A stretch of DNA of 64,000 nt from Amylibacter marinus (GCF_030160015.1 NZ_BSNN01000002.1:496001-560000); one strand, 5' to 3'; positions 1 to 9,068 are shown, counted from the first letter of the stretch. Made by a program: numbers and translations. Notes: generated by a model not told the origin, from the sequence alone.

Positions 1-29
1 CAGATCAGGGTTTTAAACAGTCGTTTCAT
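1..29 (-). CDS. Start of a divergent gene (partial, left edge)
   Basis: On the minus strand an ATG at 27-29 opens a frame reading MKRLFKTLI before the window ends. A basic N-terminus followed by hydrophobic residues would fit the start of a signal peptide. In related Rhodobacterales the gene divergent from rne is commonly an N-acetylmuramoyl-L-alanine amidase. That is recalled synteny, not something the nine visible residues can prove. No function is assigned. Confidence 0.3.
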
Positions 30-243
30 CACGCATATCTTTGTCGTTGTTCAAGCGTCATTCATAACGCAAGAAAAACAGATTGTAATTATGTGATTAG
101 CAAATTATCAATAAGTCACGCGTTGAATATAAAACGCAGTCAGTTTCGTTGGTTGCGCTGCATGCGACAGGCCTAGGGTACACCCCGCCAAAGTCCGCCT
201 CTGCACCATCAACAGGCCATGAGGGCCGCAAAAGAACAGCCTA

Positions 244-292
244 CGTGCGCATCGCGCATGGACAGCCTTAAAGGGTGATCGATAAGATCACC
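244..292 (+). promoter_or_regulatory. Two hairpins in the long rne leader
   Basis: The 429 bases before rne (30-458) hold no convincing gene. Two perfect 7-bp stems lie close together in them: 244-250 pairs with 254-260 (one G-T pair, loop ATC), and GGTGATC at 274-280 pairs with GATCACC at 286-292 (loop GATAA). RNase E messages in several bacteria carry structured 5' leaders through which the enzyme limits its own synthesis, so a cis-regulatory role is a reasonable inference. No named RNA family was recognised. Confidence 0.4.
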
Positions 293-413
293 GGAGAAAA
301 CCGCGATGAAACGCGTGTGCAGAATCGAAAATACGATACAAGGGGCCATTGCCCTTTGCGAAAACGTGCCTGCCGCGACTGTCGCCCCTACCAATCACTC
401 ACAAACAGATTTT

Positions 414-431
414 CCCCCATGTTCTAGGGGG
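414..431 (+). promoter_or_regulatory. C5/G5 hairpin just upstream of rne
   Basis: CCCCC at 414-418 pairs with GGGGG at 427-431 across an 8-base loop, followed by a T-rich stretch and then the rne ribosome-binding region. It could be a weak attenuator or a stability element of the rne leader. The stem is short, so this is tentative. Confidence 0.3.
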
Positions 432-458
432 TGTCGTTTTGCGTGACGAAAGAAAAAC

Positions 459-3341
459 ATGTCTAAAAAAATGCTTATCGATGCGACACACGCAGAAGAA
501 ACTCGCGTTGTTGTTGTAGATGGAAACAAAGTTGACGAATTTGATTTTGAGAGCCTGAATAAACGCCAGCTTGCTGGTAATATCTACCTTGCCAAGGTCA
601 CCCGAGTCGAGCCCTCTCTGCAGGCCGCGTTCATTGATTATGGTGGTAATCGTCATGGTTTCTTGGCCTTTGCAGAAATTCATCCAGATTATTACCAAAT
701 TCCTGTAGCCGATCGCGAGAAGCTGTTGGAAGAGGAAGAGGCCTATGCCAAGGCTATAGCCGAAGAGGCCGAGAAAGCCGCCAAGGCCAAACCACGTAAA
801 TCTCGCAGCCGTCGCCGGAAATCAAATACCGCCGCAGCAGCCGCCGCCGAAGATGCGATTGTTACCTCCGAGGTGATCGAGGTTGCAGAGAGCGATTCTG
901 GTCTGGTGGATGTCCCAGAAGCCAGCGATGTCGATGCCCCTGTTGAAAGTGCCGTATCCAGCGAGGAGCAAAGTGCCCCAGCGGAGGCCGACGCGCCAAT
1001 CGAGGCAGAAGCAAAGGCGGATACACCCATAGAAGAGAGTGCCCCTGCCGAGGTATCAGAACCAGCCACAACCCAAGAGGTGATTGAGGCTGAAGAGAGC
1101 GAAGACGAGGATGATTCTGACGAGGATGCGCAGATCGATGATGGCATCGAATCTGTAGCGGACGAAGACGTCGAAGAAGAAGTCCGCCCGCGCAAACCGC
1201 GCCCACGCCGCTATAAAATCCAAGAAGTCATCAAAGTACGCCAAATTCTACTGGTTCAGGTGGTCAAAGAAGAGCGCGGCAACAAAGGTGCCGCACTTAC
1301 CACATATCTATCGCTTGCGGGCCGCTACTGTGTCTTGATGCCAAACACTGCGCGCGGTGGTGGAATATCGCGTAAAATCACAAATGCCCAAGACCGCAAG
1401 AAAATTAAAGATATCACCAGCAAGCTAGAGGTCGCCAAAGGCGCTGGCCTGATCGTACGTACCGCCGGTGCCAAGCGATCCAAAGACGACATCATCCGTG
1501 ATTATGAGTATCTAACCCGGCAGTGGGAGCAGATCCGCGATCTAACACTAGAAAGCATCGCCCCTGCACAAATCTATGCTGAAGGCGATCTGATTAAACG
1601 ATCGATTCGCGACCTGTACAATAGCGACATCGACGAAATCATCGTCGAGGGCGAGCGCGGCTTCGAGGCCGCACAAGCCTATATGACCATGCTGATGCCT
1701 ACGCATCTAAACCGCGTAAAACAATACACAGATCGCATGCCTCTCTATGCGCGTTTTCAGGTTGAAAACTATCTAGGTGGTATGTTCAACCCAACGGTTC
1801 AGCTGAAATCTGGTGGCTATATCGTGATCGGCGTTACGGAAGCCTTGGTTGCAATAGACGTGAACTCTGGCAAAGCAACCAAAGAAAGTTCAATTGAGAA
1901 AACGGCTCTGAAAACCAATCTTGAGGCAGCGGAAGAAGTGGCCCGCCAATTGCGCCTGCGCGATCTGGCTGGACTGATCGTGATTGATTTCATCGATATG
2001 GAAGAGCGCCGTAACAACACCGCCGTTGAAAAACGTATGAAAGACAAGCTCAAGAACGATCGCGCCCGCATTCAAGTTGGCCGCATCTCTGGCTTTGGTC
2101 TGATGGAAATGTCACGGCAACGCCTGCGCCCCGGTATGCTAGAGGCCACAACCAAGGAATGCCCGCATTGCTTGGGCACAGGGTTGGTGCGCTCTGACGA
2201 CAGCCAAGCCCTATCCATCTTGCGCGAAATCGAAGAAGAAGCCGTGCGCAAGCGCACCAAAGAGGTGGCCGTTACGGTGCCCGTGGCGATTGCCAATTAT
2301 CTACTAAACCACAAGCGCGATAATATCGGCCTGATTGAAACCCAATATGGCCTGTCTATTGTCATCGAGGCCTCGCCAGCAATGATAGGCACCGAATATC
2401 AGCTGGAAAAACGCAAAACATCCTCGCGCATTGTGGCCGATCCGATCGAAATCCCCACTGCATTTGTGGTCGAGAGCGATGTCGCGTCTGAACCAAATCC
2501 AACACCGACCAACGAGTCAGATGAAGACAAGCCCAAAAAGCGCCGCCGCCGTCGTCGTCGTCGTGGCCGCAAGGATGATGCAAACACCCAGAACCCAGAA
2601 CAAAGCACGGAACAGGTAGATCAGGCAGATACCCCCCCTGCACCAGAGCAATCAGACACGCCAAACGCAGCAGAAGATACTGTAGTCGAGCCTGTAAAGC
2701 CCGCAGATGAAACACCTGAACCCGAGGTGAAGACACCGCGCAAACGCGGCCGCCCCCGCAAGAAGGCCGTAGCCGCTGTCGAAACGGCCACAGATGCAGA
2801 GACCCCTCCTGCAGAGGCCAGCACAGAAGAGCCGGCGGCGGTTGAACCAGTGGCAGAGGTTGCGGAAAAACCTGCACCAAAAAAACGTGCCCCGCGCAAG
2901 CGCAAGCCAAAGGCAAGTGAAGAGGCCACCGTAGCAGAAGACAACGCGGCGACTGCCACAACTGCCGAGGACCAAGCCCCTGAAGCGGAAGAAAAGCCCA
3001 AGCGCAAACGCGGACGTCCGCGCAAGGTGGTGGCCGAAGACGCAGCGGAACCCGCAAGTGAAGAAGCCGCAGCGAAACCTGCAAGTGAAGAAGCCGCAGC
3101 GAAACCTGCACCAAAAAAACGCGCCCCACGCAAAAAGGCCGCCGCAAAACCAAAAGTTGAAAAAACAGTCGCCGAGAAACCAACCCCCGAGGTTGCACCA
3201 GCAGCAGAGATCACCCCAGAGCCAGTTCCTGAGCCTGTGGTCCCTGCTCCGGCCCAGGCGGAAACGGCGGTTTTGGAACAACCTGCCCCCGAAGAACCTA
3301 AGGCCAAGCCCAAGCGGCGTGGCTGGTGGTCTCGCTCCTAA
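459..3341 (+). CDS. rne: Ribonuclease E (Rne/Rng family)
   Basis: Endoribonuclease for mRNA decay and rRNA/tRNA processing, 960 aa. The S1 RNA-binding domain starts near residue 35 and is split by a very acidic, Ala/Glu-rich insert (about residues 85-250), as usual in alphaproteobacteria. The DNase I-like catalytic core has the two metal-binding aspartates D467 (AIDVNSG) and D510 (VIDFIDM), and the zinc-link CPHC is at 568-571. The C-terminal third is a disordered scaffold of alternating acidic and Lys/Arg blocks with several AT-hook-like KRGRPRK motifs, ending KPKRRGWWSRS. This tail is where degradosome partners and RNA normally bind. The start ATG follows a purine-rich GAAAGAAAAA. The gene has its own terminator and a long structured leader, so it is probably a single unit. 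Confidence 0.96.
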   Translation: MSKKMLIDATHAEETRVVVVDGNKVDEFDFESLNKRQLAGNIYLAKVTRVEPSLQAAFIDYGGNRHGFLAFAEIHPDYYQIPVADREKLLEEEEAYAKAIAEEAEKAAKAKPRKSRSRRRKSNTAAAAAAEDAIVTSEVIEVAESDSGLVDVPEASDVDAPVESAVSSEEQSAPAEADAPIEAEAKADTPIEESAPAEVSEPATTQEVIEAEESEDEDDSDEDAQIDDGIESVADEDVEEEVRPRKPRPRRYKIQEVIKVRQILLVQVVKEERGNKGAALTTYLSLAGRYCVLMPNTARGGGISRKITNAQDRKKIKDITSKLEVAKGAGLIVRTAGAKRSKDDIIRDYEYLTRQWEQIRDLTLESIAPAQIYAEGDLIKRSIRDLYNSDIDEIIVEGERGFEAAQAYMTMLMPTHLNRVKQYTDRMPLYARFQVENYLGGMFNPTVQLKSGGYIVIGVTEALVAIDVNSGKATKESSIEKTALKTNLEAAEEVARQLRLRDLAGLIVIDFIDMEERRNNTAVEKRMKDKLKNDRARIQVGRISGFGLMEMSRQRLRPGMLEATTKECPHCLGTGLVRSDDSQALSILREIEEEAVRKRTKEVAVTVPVAIANYLLNHKRDNIGLIETQYGLSIVIEASPAMIGTEYQLEKRKTSSRIVADPIEIPTAFVVESDVASEPNPTPTNESDEDKPKKRRRRRRRRGRKDDANTQNPEQSTEQVDQADTPPAPEQSDTPNAAEDTVVEPVKPADETPEPEVKTPRKRGRPRKKAVAAVETATDAETPPAEASTEEPAAVEPVAEVAEKPAPKKRAPRKRKPKASEEATVAEDNAATATTAEDQAPEAEEKPKRKRGRPRKVVAEDAAEPASEEAAAKPASEEAAAKPAPKKRAPRKKAAAKPKVEKTVAEKPTPEVAPAAEITPEPVPEPVVPAPAQAETAVLEQPAPEEPKAKPKRRGWWSRS
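3054..3107 (+). repeat. 27-bp tandem duplication inside rne
   Basis: A 27-base unit at 3054-3080 is repeated exactly at 3081-3107. It duplicates the peptide ASEEAAAKP in the disordered tail of RNase E. The two copies are identical at the nucleotide level, which suggests a recent slippage event in frame. Confidence 0.85.
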
Positions 3342-3350
3342 TTTTTCAAA

Positions 3351-3373
3351 GGCCCGCAAATTGCGGGCCTTTT
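3351..3373 (+). terminator. Rho-independent terminator after rne
   Basis: GGCCCGCAA (3351-3359) pairs perfectly with TTGCGGGCC (3361-3369) and is followed by TTTT. It lies just 3' of the rne stop codon. Confidence 0.85.
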
Positions 3374-3447
3374 CACATTTAAGCACATTTTTGCGGGTTC
3401 AAGATTTGGGGCTGGACGTTGCGCGCCTAAATTAGCACAGTCGCCCC

Positions 3448-4770
3448 ATGAAACATGTTCTTAAATTCGCCGTGCTTACGTGCGCCCTTGCCTTCAATGG
3501 GCTGACAGCCCAAGCACAGAGCCTAATCCGCGATGCGGAAATCGAAAGCTCTCTTCGCAAAATTGCCGCCCCTCTGTTAAGCGCCGCCGGGCTTTCACAG
3601 AATTCAGTGAATATTTATGTGGTTAACAACAGATCAATGAACGCCTTCGTTGCCGGTGGGCGTAACATTTTCATCCATCACGGGTTGGTCACACGCCTGA
3701 AAACAGTCGAGCAATTGCAGGCGGTTCTGGCTCATGAAATTGCCCATATTACCGGTGGTCATTTGGCTCAGAGATCCTCTGATCTGGCCCGCGCGCGCAC
3801 CGCAGCTGGACTGGGCTTGTTGCTAAGTGGGGCCGCCGCCGCTGCAGGTGCTGGTGAGGCTGCAATCGGATTGGCTGCCGGTAGTCAGAGCGCGGCCACA
3901 CGTAGTTTTCTAAGTCATACAAGAGCACAAGAGGCCAGTGCAGATCAGGCTGGCGTACGCTATTTATCGGCGGCTGGTATTCCGCCCAAGGCAGCACTAG
4001 AGGTTTTAGAGATTTTCCAAGGTCAAGATCTGCTGACCGCCAATCGCCGCGATCCCTATACGCTTACACATCCTTTGAATTCTGCGCGGATTTCTGGCCT
4101 ACGGGGCTTTGTCGCGGGTAGTACTGTTAAGGCGAAAAAATCGGACAGCGCCTATTGGTACCAACGAATGCGCGCCAAATTCATTGGCTTTACAGGCAGT
4201 CCGCGAACCGTTCTACGCAGAGTTTCCAAATCTGATAAATCTGAAATCGCAACCTATACACGCGCCATTGCGTATCACCAAAAACCCGATAAAAAGCGCG
4301 CCGCCCAGGAAATTAATCGGCTGATCAGCCAGTACCCCAATGATCCCTATTACCACGAGTTAAACGGGCAGTTCCATTTAGAGAATGGCAATGCCAAATC
4401 CGCTGTTACGGCCTATCGCAAGGCGGTATCCCTATCTAAAAACCAGCCCCTGATCCGCGCAGGCCTTGGGCGCGCATTACTGGCCGCCAAAAGCCCCGAG
4501 GCATTGGGTGTCTTAAAAAAGGCCTATTCAGCTGATCCGCGCGACAGCAGAATGCTACGCGATCTTGCGTTGGCCTATGCGCAAAACAAACAACCTGGTC
4601 TGGCCTCGGCAATCACCGCAGAACGCTATGCGTTGAACGGGAATTTTAAGGTGGCCGCCACCCATGCAAAGCGCGCACAGGGACTATTACCACGGGGGTC
4701 TTCTGGCTGGATTAAGGCCGAGGATATTTTGATCCTGTCAAAGCGTACTTCCACAAAAAGCAAGCGGTAA
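3448..4770 (+). CDS. Secreted M48 zinc metalloprotease with TPR repeats (BepA-like)
   Basis: 440 aa. An N-terminal signal peptide (about residues 1-23, ending TAQAQ) sends it to the periplasm. The M48 peptidase domain shows the HExxH motif H96-E97-H100 in LAHEIAHITGG, and a likely third zinc ligand E162 in the QEASADQAG helix. Residues from about 250 on form tetratricopeptide repeats (for example YHELNGQFHLENGN and NQPLIRAGLGRALL). This is the architecture of BepA/YfgC, a periplasmic protease that degrades stalled outer-membrane proteins. It stands alone between rne and accB. The protease class is certain; the substrate is inferred from the family. Confidence 0.9.
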   Translation: MKHVLKFAVLTCALAFNGLTAQAQSLIRDAEIESSLRKIAAPLLSAAGLSQNSVNIYVVNNRSMNAFVAGGRNIFIHHGLVTRLKTVEQLQAVLAHEIAHITGGHLAQRSSDLARARTAAGLGLLLSGAAAAAGAGEAAIGLAAGSQSAATRSFLSHTRAQEASADQAGVRYLSAAGIPPKAALEVLEIFQGQDLLTANRRDPYTLTHPLNSARISGLRGFVAGSTVKAKKSDSAYWYQRMRAKFIGFTGSPRTVLRRVSKSDKSEIATYTRAIAYHQKPDKKRAAQEINRLISQYPNDPYYHELNGQFHLENGNAKSAVTAYRKAVSLSKNQPLIRAGLGRALLAAKSPEALGVLKKAYSADPRDSRMLRDLALAYAQNKQPGLASAITAERYALNGNFKVAATHAKRAQGLLPRGSSGWIKAEDILILSKRTSTKSKR

Positions 4771-4866
4771 ATCCGCCAGTGACCCCTGCAAAGATGCTTT
4801 TAACCCACCGTAAAATGGCGTATACGCGAACAAGGCTCTAGGCCTTTGGCATACCACGAGGGAAGC

Positions 4867-5364
4867 ATGAACGAAAAAGATCAAAACTCTGACGTAAAAT
4901 TCATCGAAGCATTGGCTGCTGTTCTTGAACAGAGCGATTTGGCAGAGGTCCGCGTAAAGCGCGACTATGGCGATGACAAAACACTTGATGTACGCGTAAC
5001 ACGCTCTTTTGCGCCCACAGGAAGCGTGGTCGCAGCACCTGCACCTGTTGCCGCGGCACCGGCGCCAATCGCCGCCGTAGCCAGCGCACCCGAGGCACCA
5101 GCGGCCGCATCTGATGACCCGGCTGGCCACCCTGGCGCGGTAACATCGCCAATGGTTGGCACCGCCTATTTACAACCAGAGCCCAGTGCCCCTGCATTTG
5201 TTAAGGTTGGTGATTCCATCGAAGAGGGTCAAACAATCCTGATCGTTGAAGCGATGAAAACCATGAACCAAATCCCAGCCCCTAAATCAGGCAAGGTTGC
5301 GCGGATCTTGGTGGATGACGGAACGCCAGTAGAATTCGGCACACCACTGATTATTTTAGAATAA
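4867..5364 (+). CDS. accB: Biotin carboxyl carrier protein of acetyl-CoA carboxylase
   Basis: 165 aa. It carries the biotin that shuttles CO2 during malonyl-CoA formation, the first step of fatty-acid synthesis. There is an N-terminal helical domain, an Ala/Pro-rich linker (about residues 57-82) and a C-terminal biotinyl domain with the biotinylation motif EAMKTMN, in which the modified lysine is K131. The start at 4867 is preferred because GAGGGA lies 6 bases upstream; a longer frame from 4846 lacks such a site. accC follows after 15 bases, so the two are cotranscribed. Confidence 0.95.
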   Translation: MNEKDQNSDVKFIEALAAVLEQSDLAEVRVKRDYGDDKTLDVRVTRSFAPTGSVVAAPAPVAAAPAPIAAVASAPEAPAAASDDPAGHPGAVTSPMVGTAYLQPEPSAPAFVKVGDSIEEGQTILIVEAMKTMNQIPAPKSGKVARILVDDGTPVEFGTPLIILE

Positions 5365-5379
5365 TCGCGGGGCAACGGG

Positions 5380-6729
5380 ATGTTTTCAAAAGTATTAATC
5401 GCGAACCGTGGTGAAATTGCCCTACGGGTTATTCGTGCCTGTAAAGAGCTGGGCATCGCCTCGGTTGCGGTTCATTCGACCGCGGATTCAGATGCCATGC
5501 ATGTGCGCATGGCCGACGAAAGTGTCTGTATTGGGCCGCCTTCGGGCACCGACAGCTATCTTTCTGTGGCTGCAATTATTGCCGCATGTGAAATCACCGG
5601 AGCCGAAGCCGTGCACCCGGGCTATGGGTTTCTATCAGAAAATGCCGCTTTTGTGCAGGTGTTAGAAGATCACGACATCACATTCATTGGGCCAAGTGCA
5701 GAGCACATTCGCTTGATGGGTGATAAAATCACAGCCAAGGATACCATGAAAAAACTGGGCGTGCCCTGTGTTCCTGGATCTGCTGGTGGGGTTCCGACAA
5801 TCGAAGAGGCACATAAGGTCGCCGATGAGATGGGCTTCCCTGTGATTGTAAAGGCCACCGCAGGTGGTGGCGGGCGCGGCATGAAGCTGGCCCAGACCAA
5901 GGCAGATTTGGACGAGGCGTTTTCCACGGCCCGCGCCGAGGGCAAAGCCGCCTTTGGCAATGACGAGGTCTATATCGAGAAATACCTGACCCTGCCCCGT
6001 CATATTGAGGTACAGGTTTTTGGGGATGGCAAAGGCCGTGCGGTGCATTTGGGCGAGCGTGATTGTTCGCTACAGCGTCGCCACCAGAAGGTTTTTGAAG
6101 AGGCCCCCGGCCCCACAATCACCGAAGAATTGCGTACACAGATCGGTGAAACATGTGCCAAGGCTGTAGCTGATATTGGGTATTCCGGTGCTGGTACCAT
6201 CGAGTTTTTGTATGAGAACGGCGAGTTTTATTTCATTGAAATGAATACCCGCCTTCAGGTGGAACACCCTGTAACGGAAACCATTTACCGAGTTGATCTG
6301 GTAAAAGAGCAGCTGCGTGTCGCCGCAGGTGAAGATATGACCTTCGTACAGGATGACCTTGAAATTAAGGGCCATTCGATCGAGGTACGTATCAATGCAG
6401 AGAAGTTGCCAAATTTTGCACCCTGCCCTGGCAAGGTAACACAGTTTCACGCCCCGGGTGGGCTGGGGGTTCGTATGGATTCCGCTCTTTATGCCGGATA
6501 TTCAATCCCACCCTATTACGACAGCTTGATCGGCAAGTTGATCGTATCTGGTACCAACCGCCCAGCAGCACTGGCACGCCTAAAGAGGGCCTTGGGCGAA
6601 CTGGTGATCGATGGTATCGATACGACCCTACCCCTGTTTGATGCGCTGTTAAACGAAGAGGCCATTCAAACCGGCGATTACGATATTCACTGGTTGGAAA
6701 AATGGCTGGACGCACAAGACGTTTTGTAA
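5380..6729 (+). CDS. accC: Biotin carboxylase subunit of acetyl-CoA carboxylase
   Basis: 449 aa, normal length. This ATP-grasp enzyme carboxylates the biotin on AccB using bicarbonate and ATP. The N-terminal pre-ATP-grasp domain starts [20 protein letters not shown]. The glycine-rich ATP loop [12 protein letters not shown] lies near residue 160, with the catalytic segment [13 protein letters not shown] near 290. The biotin carboxylase C-terminal domain completes the protein. It is preceded by a GGGG-type ribosome site and forms an operon with accB upstream; aat follows 10 bases after its stop. Confidence 0.96.
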   Translation: MFSKVLIANRGEIALRVIRACKELGIASVAVHSTADSDAMHVRMADESVCIGPPSGTDSYLSVAAIIAACEITGAEAVHPGYGFLSENAAFVQVLEDHDITFIGPSAEHIRLMGDKITAKDTMKKLGVPCVPGSAGGVPTIEEAHKVADEMGFPVIVKATAGGGGRGMKLAQTKADLDEAFSTARAEGKAAFGNDEVYIEKYLTLPRHIEVQVFGDGKGRAVHLGERDCSLQRRHQKVFEEAPGPTITEELRTQIGETCAKAVADIGYSGAGTIEFLYENGEFYFIEMNTRLQVEHPVTETIYRVDLVKEQLRVAAGEDMTFVQDDLEIKGHSIEVRINAEKLPNFAPCPGKVTQFHAPGGLGVRMDSALYAGYSIPPYYDSLIGKLIVSGTNRPAALARLKRALGELVIDGIDTTLPLFDALLNEEAIQTGDYDIHWLEKWLDAQDVL

Positions 6730-6739
6730 GGGGGCTGGG

Positions 6740-7351
6740 GTGAGCGAAGAAATCACCCCACTTCTGTTACTTCAGGCCTATGCCTCTGGCATCTTTCCGA
6801 TGTCAGAGAGCGCCTCTGACCCAGAAATTTTCTGGGTAAACCCCGAGAATCGCGGGGTATTTGAAATTGGTAAATTTCACATCTCGCGCTCGCTACGTCG
6901 TCAAATCCGCCAAGGTAATTTTGAAGTGCGTTTCAACAGCTGTTTTGCGGATGTTGTCCGGGCCTGTGCAGATCGCCCAGAAACATGGATCAATGCTGAA
7001 ATATTTAACCTATATTGCAAGCTTCACGAGATGGGTTATGCGCACTCGCAAGAAATATTCGTTAACAATCAATTGGTTGGAGGGGTATACGGGGTAACAC
7101 TGGGCACTGCTTTCTTTGGCGAGAGCATGTTTTCCCGCGCCCCGAATGGATCTAAATTGGCACTCGCCTATTTGATGCAACGCCTAGAGTATGGCGGCTA
7201 TACCTTGTTTGATACACAATTCATCACTGATCATTTGGCAAGCCTTGGGGCCATAGAAATTCCCCGAGCGGATTACCAAGCGCGTCTGAAACATGCCCTG
7301 AAATCCAAGGCCGATATTACAGCGATTGATCCCGGTTTTTCAAAACCCTAG
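6740..7351 (+). CDS. aat: Leucyl/phenylalanyl-tRNA--protein transferase
   Basis: 203 aa. It adds Leu or Phe from charged tRNA to N-terminal Arg/Lys of proteins, marking them for ClpS/ClpAP degradation (N-end rule). Family hallmarks are the N-terminal LLLQAYASGIFPMSES, the ENRGVFEI segment, the central GGVYGVTLGTAFFGESMFS motif and the late LFDTQFITDHLASLGA motif. The start codon is GTG, preceded by a GGGGG ribosome site. It sits at the end of the accB-accC run, and its last 35 bases overlap the convergent gene at 7317. Confidence 0.95.
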   Translation: MSEEITPLLLLQAYASGIFPMSESASDPEIFWVNPENRGVFEIGKFHISRSLRRQIRQGNFEVRFNSCFADVVRACADRPETWINAEIFNLYCKLHEMGYAHSQEIFVNNQLVGGVYGVTLGTAFFGESMFSRAPNGSKLALAYLMQRLEYGGYTLFDTQFITDHLASLGAIEIPRADYQARLKHALKSKADITAIDPGFSKP

Positions 7352-7859
7352 ACAGGATACCATTGCGCGCCTTTGTCCCAACGATAAAATGCTTTTTGAC
7401 CATCTTACGATATTTGTGCACCAATAGAATTTTCTGCCCATTTTGACGTCTGAAACTGAGGTCTAGCATATCCATCTTATGATCTTTAACAAAATTAGAT
7501 ACAGAAACAATCGCGGCATTATCTCCGTTGGGGATCGTTTCCAAGACTTTGCGAACCAAGACCTGCATCTGGCTGATAATTTCTAGAGCGCGTTTATGGG
7601 AAATCTTGCCATTTTCAAACCGAATCAATGTTTTGCATTTGAATTGTACACAGGTTCTTGGGCGCTCTTTATCGTATATTTCACACTTGGTTGAGAAATT
7701 TTTACACGGCAGCCGAAAACGGGCTTCGCCATTTTTATCGTCTGTCACTTCGATCAAATCTGTATTGTCGGTATCATACAGCTTTGCCGTTTTGAATAAT
7801 GAGCCATTGCAACATAATCCACACATTAAGCACGGATGACTCTGCGCATTCGTTTCCAA
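7317..7859 (-). CDS. YkgJ-type cysteine-cluster protein
   Basis: About 180 aa. Near the N-terminus it has CLMCGLCCNG, followed by C-x-NF-x-C-x-IY and RP-x-TC-x-xF-x-C, the pattern of the YkgJ (CxxCxxCC) cysteine-cluster family, thought to bind zinc or an Fe-S cluster. Its activity is unknown. The preferred start is TTG at 7857-7859: a GGAG lies 8 bases upstream, built into the end of the DUF2155 gene, and homologues begin close to the first Cys motif. An ATG start at 7904 would add 15 residues and overlap DUF2155. It is the last gene of the minus-strand run and overlaps aat convergently. Confidence 0.8.
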   Translation of the reverse strand: METNAQSHPCLMCGLCCNGSLFKTAKLYDTDNTDLIEVTDDKNGEARFRLPCKNFSTKCEIYDKERPRTCVQFKCKTLIRFENGKISHKRALEIISQMQVLVRKVLETIPNGDNAAIVSVSNFVKDHKMDMLDLSFRRQNGQKILLVHKYRKMVKKHFIVGTKARNGILSRVLKNRDQSL

Positions 7860-7864
7860 TGTTC

Positions 7865-8242
7865 CTACTCCACAGATGGCGCAGCGATACAGCGCAGAAC
7901 CCATACATCATAGCGCGGATGTTCCATCGCAGACAATGCAGGGCTAGAGGCAATCATCCAGCCCTCGAACAAGGTTGCCTCGCTAAGGTTTGAAGAAATC
8001 AACAGATGCACAAATGCATCCGAATTCAGCGCATTGCTGGGATAGCGGCATTCATTCACCGTCAGGGTGATTTTGGCGTGTTCGATGCTGGAACCGACCG
8101 CTACGTCATAGTCCTGAACCTGACCATTTATCCGATCAAGCGTACGCAAAATCGCACCGACACCATCAACTGTCGGCTGATCAATTTGCGCCGGCGCTGC
8201 CGTTCCCAACAAAACCAAGACAAGAGAGAGCCACTGCTTCAT
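7865..8242 (-). CDS. DUF2155 secreted protein
   Basis: 125 aa. It has a signal peptide (MKQWLSLVLVLLGTAAPAQ) and a conserved alphaproteobacterial domain (DUF2155) with VNECRYP and FEGWMIASSPALSAMEHPRYDVWVLRC. Two cysteines could form a periplasmic disulfide. The biochemical role is unknown. Its start codon overlaps the mlaD stop by four bases, so it is translated with mlaD. The mlaD - DUF2155 pairing next to aat recurs in Rhodobacterales. Confidence 0.88.
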   Translation of the reverse strand: MKQWLSLVLVLLGTAAPAQIDQPTVDGVGAILRTLDRINGQVQDYDVAVGSSIEHAKITLTVNECRYPSNALNSDAFVHLLISSNLSEATLFEGWMIASSPALSAMEHPRYDVWVLRCIAAPSVE

Positions 8243-8682
8243 TTGTTGCCAGACACAAATTTTAACAGCAGTGAAACCAAGCTCACTGATCCCTGTGTAT
8301 CCAAGAACTCGCCGCCCCGTTCCATCGCGAAATCTGATCCGCCAGGCAGAATTTCTACGAATGACCCACCCAGCAGACCTTCTTGGCTGACGGCCACACC
8401 GCTGTCATCTGGAATTTTTAAATCCTGGTACAGCTCTAACACGACCTCAGCGCGGAAGCTTTCCGGATCAAGTGCCAAATCGGTAACGGTACCGATTTTC
8501 ACCCCGGCCATGCGCACATCGGTCCCAGCACCGATCCCATCAGCAGAGCGAAACGACGCCTTTAGCTCGAACCCTTCGCTACTGGCAACAACGCCAGAAC
8601 TGTTGACCAAATAGCTGAGAAAGCCGATTGCTGCGATAAGAACCACGGCGCCAACGCCGGTTTCCATTTTTGAATTAGACAT
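8239..8682 (-). CDS. mlaD: MlaD-type MCE domain lipid-transport protein
   Basis: 147 aa. It has one N-terminal membrane helix (about residues 7-27) followed by a single MCE domain: EGFELKASFRSADGIGAGTDVRMAGVKIGTV, then VAVSQEGLLGGSFVEILPG. MlaD forms a hexameric ring in the inner membrane that passes phospholipids between the membranes to keep outer-membrane lipid asymmetry. The start at 8682 (MSNSK) is chosen because AGAGG stands 8 bases before it; an upstream in-frame ATG has no such site. No mlaE, F, B or C gene is in this window, so the rest of the transporter is encoded elsewhere. Confidence 0.9.
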   Translation of the reverse strand: MSNSKMETGVGAVVLIAAIGFLSYLVNSSGVVASSEGFELKASFRSADGIGAGTDVRMAGVKIGTVTDLALDPESFRAEVVLELYQDLKIPDDSGVAVSQEGLLGGSFVEILPGGSDFAMERGGEFLDTQGSVSLVSLLLKFVSGNK

Positions 8683-8693
8683 GTTTTTGGCCT

Positions 8694-9068
8694 CTATTCT
8701 GGTTGCCAAGCTTCGTAATCATCGCGCGAAACTGGATGTGTTTGGCGCAGGCTGCCCGCCGGCGTATAGGCCGTGGCGGTGCCGGTGCGATTTTCGCTGT
8801 GCGAAATTTCCCATGGCTTATGTTTCAGGGGCTTCTTTGAGGGTTTTTCGTCAAAGGTGTGATGCAACCACCCATGCCAATCCGCCGAAACACGCGATGC
8901 CTCGGCCTCGCCATTAAAGATAACCCAGCGGCGCTTACCATCACGGGATTCATAATAGGCATTCCCCTGCTCGTCTTCACCCACAGCCACTCCGTGGCGC
9001 CACGTATAGAACCGTGTATTCAATGTTTGTGAGTTCCACCACGTGACAAAGCTGAGAATAAATTTCAT
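8694..9068 (-). CDS. NDUFA12-like NADH:ubiquinone oxidoreductase accessory protein
   Basis: 124 aa. The motif run [25 protein letters not shown] and [20 protein letters not shown] is the signature of the NDUFA12 (B17.2) family, an accessory subunit of respiratory complex I found in alphaproteobacteria and mitochondria. The HHTFDEKP segment is also typical. The start at 9066-9068 is preferred because GAAGGTG precedes it; a longer frame from 9113 lacks a site. It leads the minus-strand unit NDUFA12 - mlaD - DUF2155 - YkgJ-like, with an 11-base gap to mlaD. Confidence 0.92.
   Translation of the reverse strand: MKFILSFVTWWNSQTLNTRFYTWRHGVAVGEDEQGNAYYESRDGKRRWVIFNGEAEASRVSADWHGWLHHTFDEKPSKKPLKHKPWEISHSENRTGTATAYTPAGSLRQTHPVSRDDYEAWQPE

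Noticed and set aside
209-394. 61-codon minus-strand frame in the rne leader
   Set aside because: No ribosome site and it covers both leader hairpins; it is better explained as untranslated leader.
2362-3386. Long minus-strand frames opposite the 3' part of rne
   Set aside because: They mirror the biased Ala/Lys/Pro coding of the RNase E tail and show Leu/Cys- or Gly-Ala-rich nonsense without start signals.
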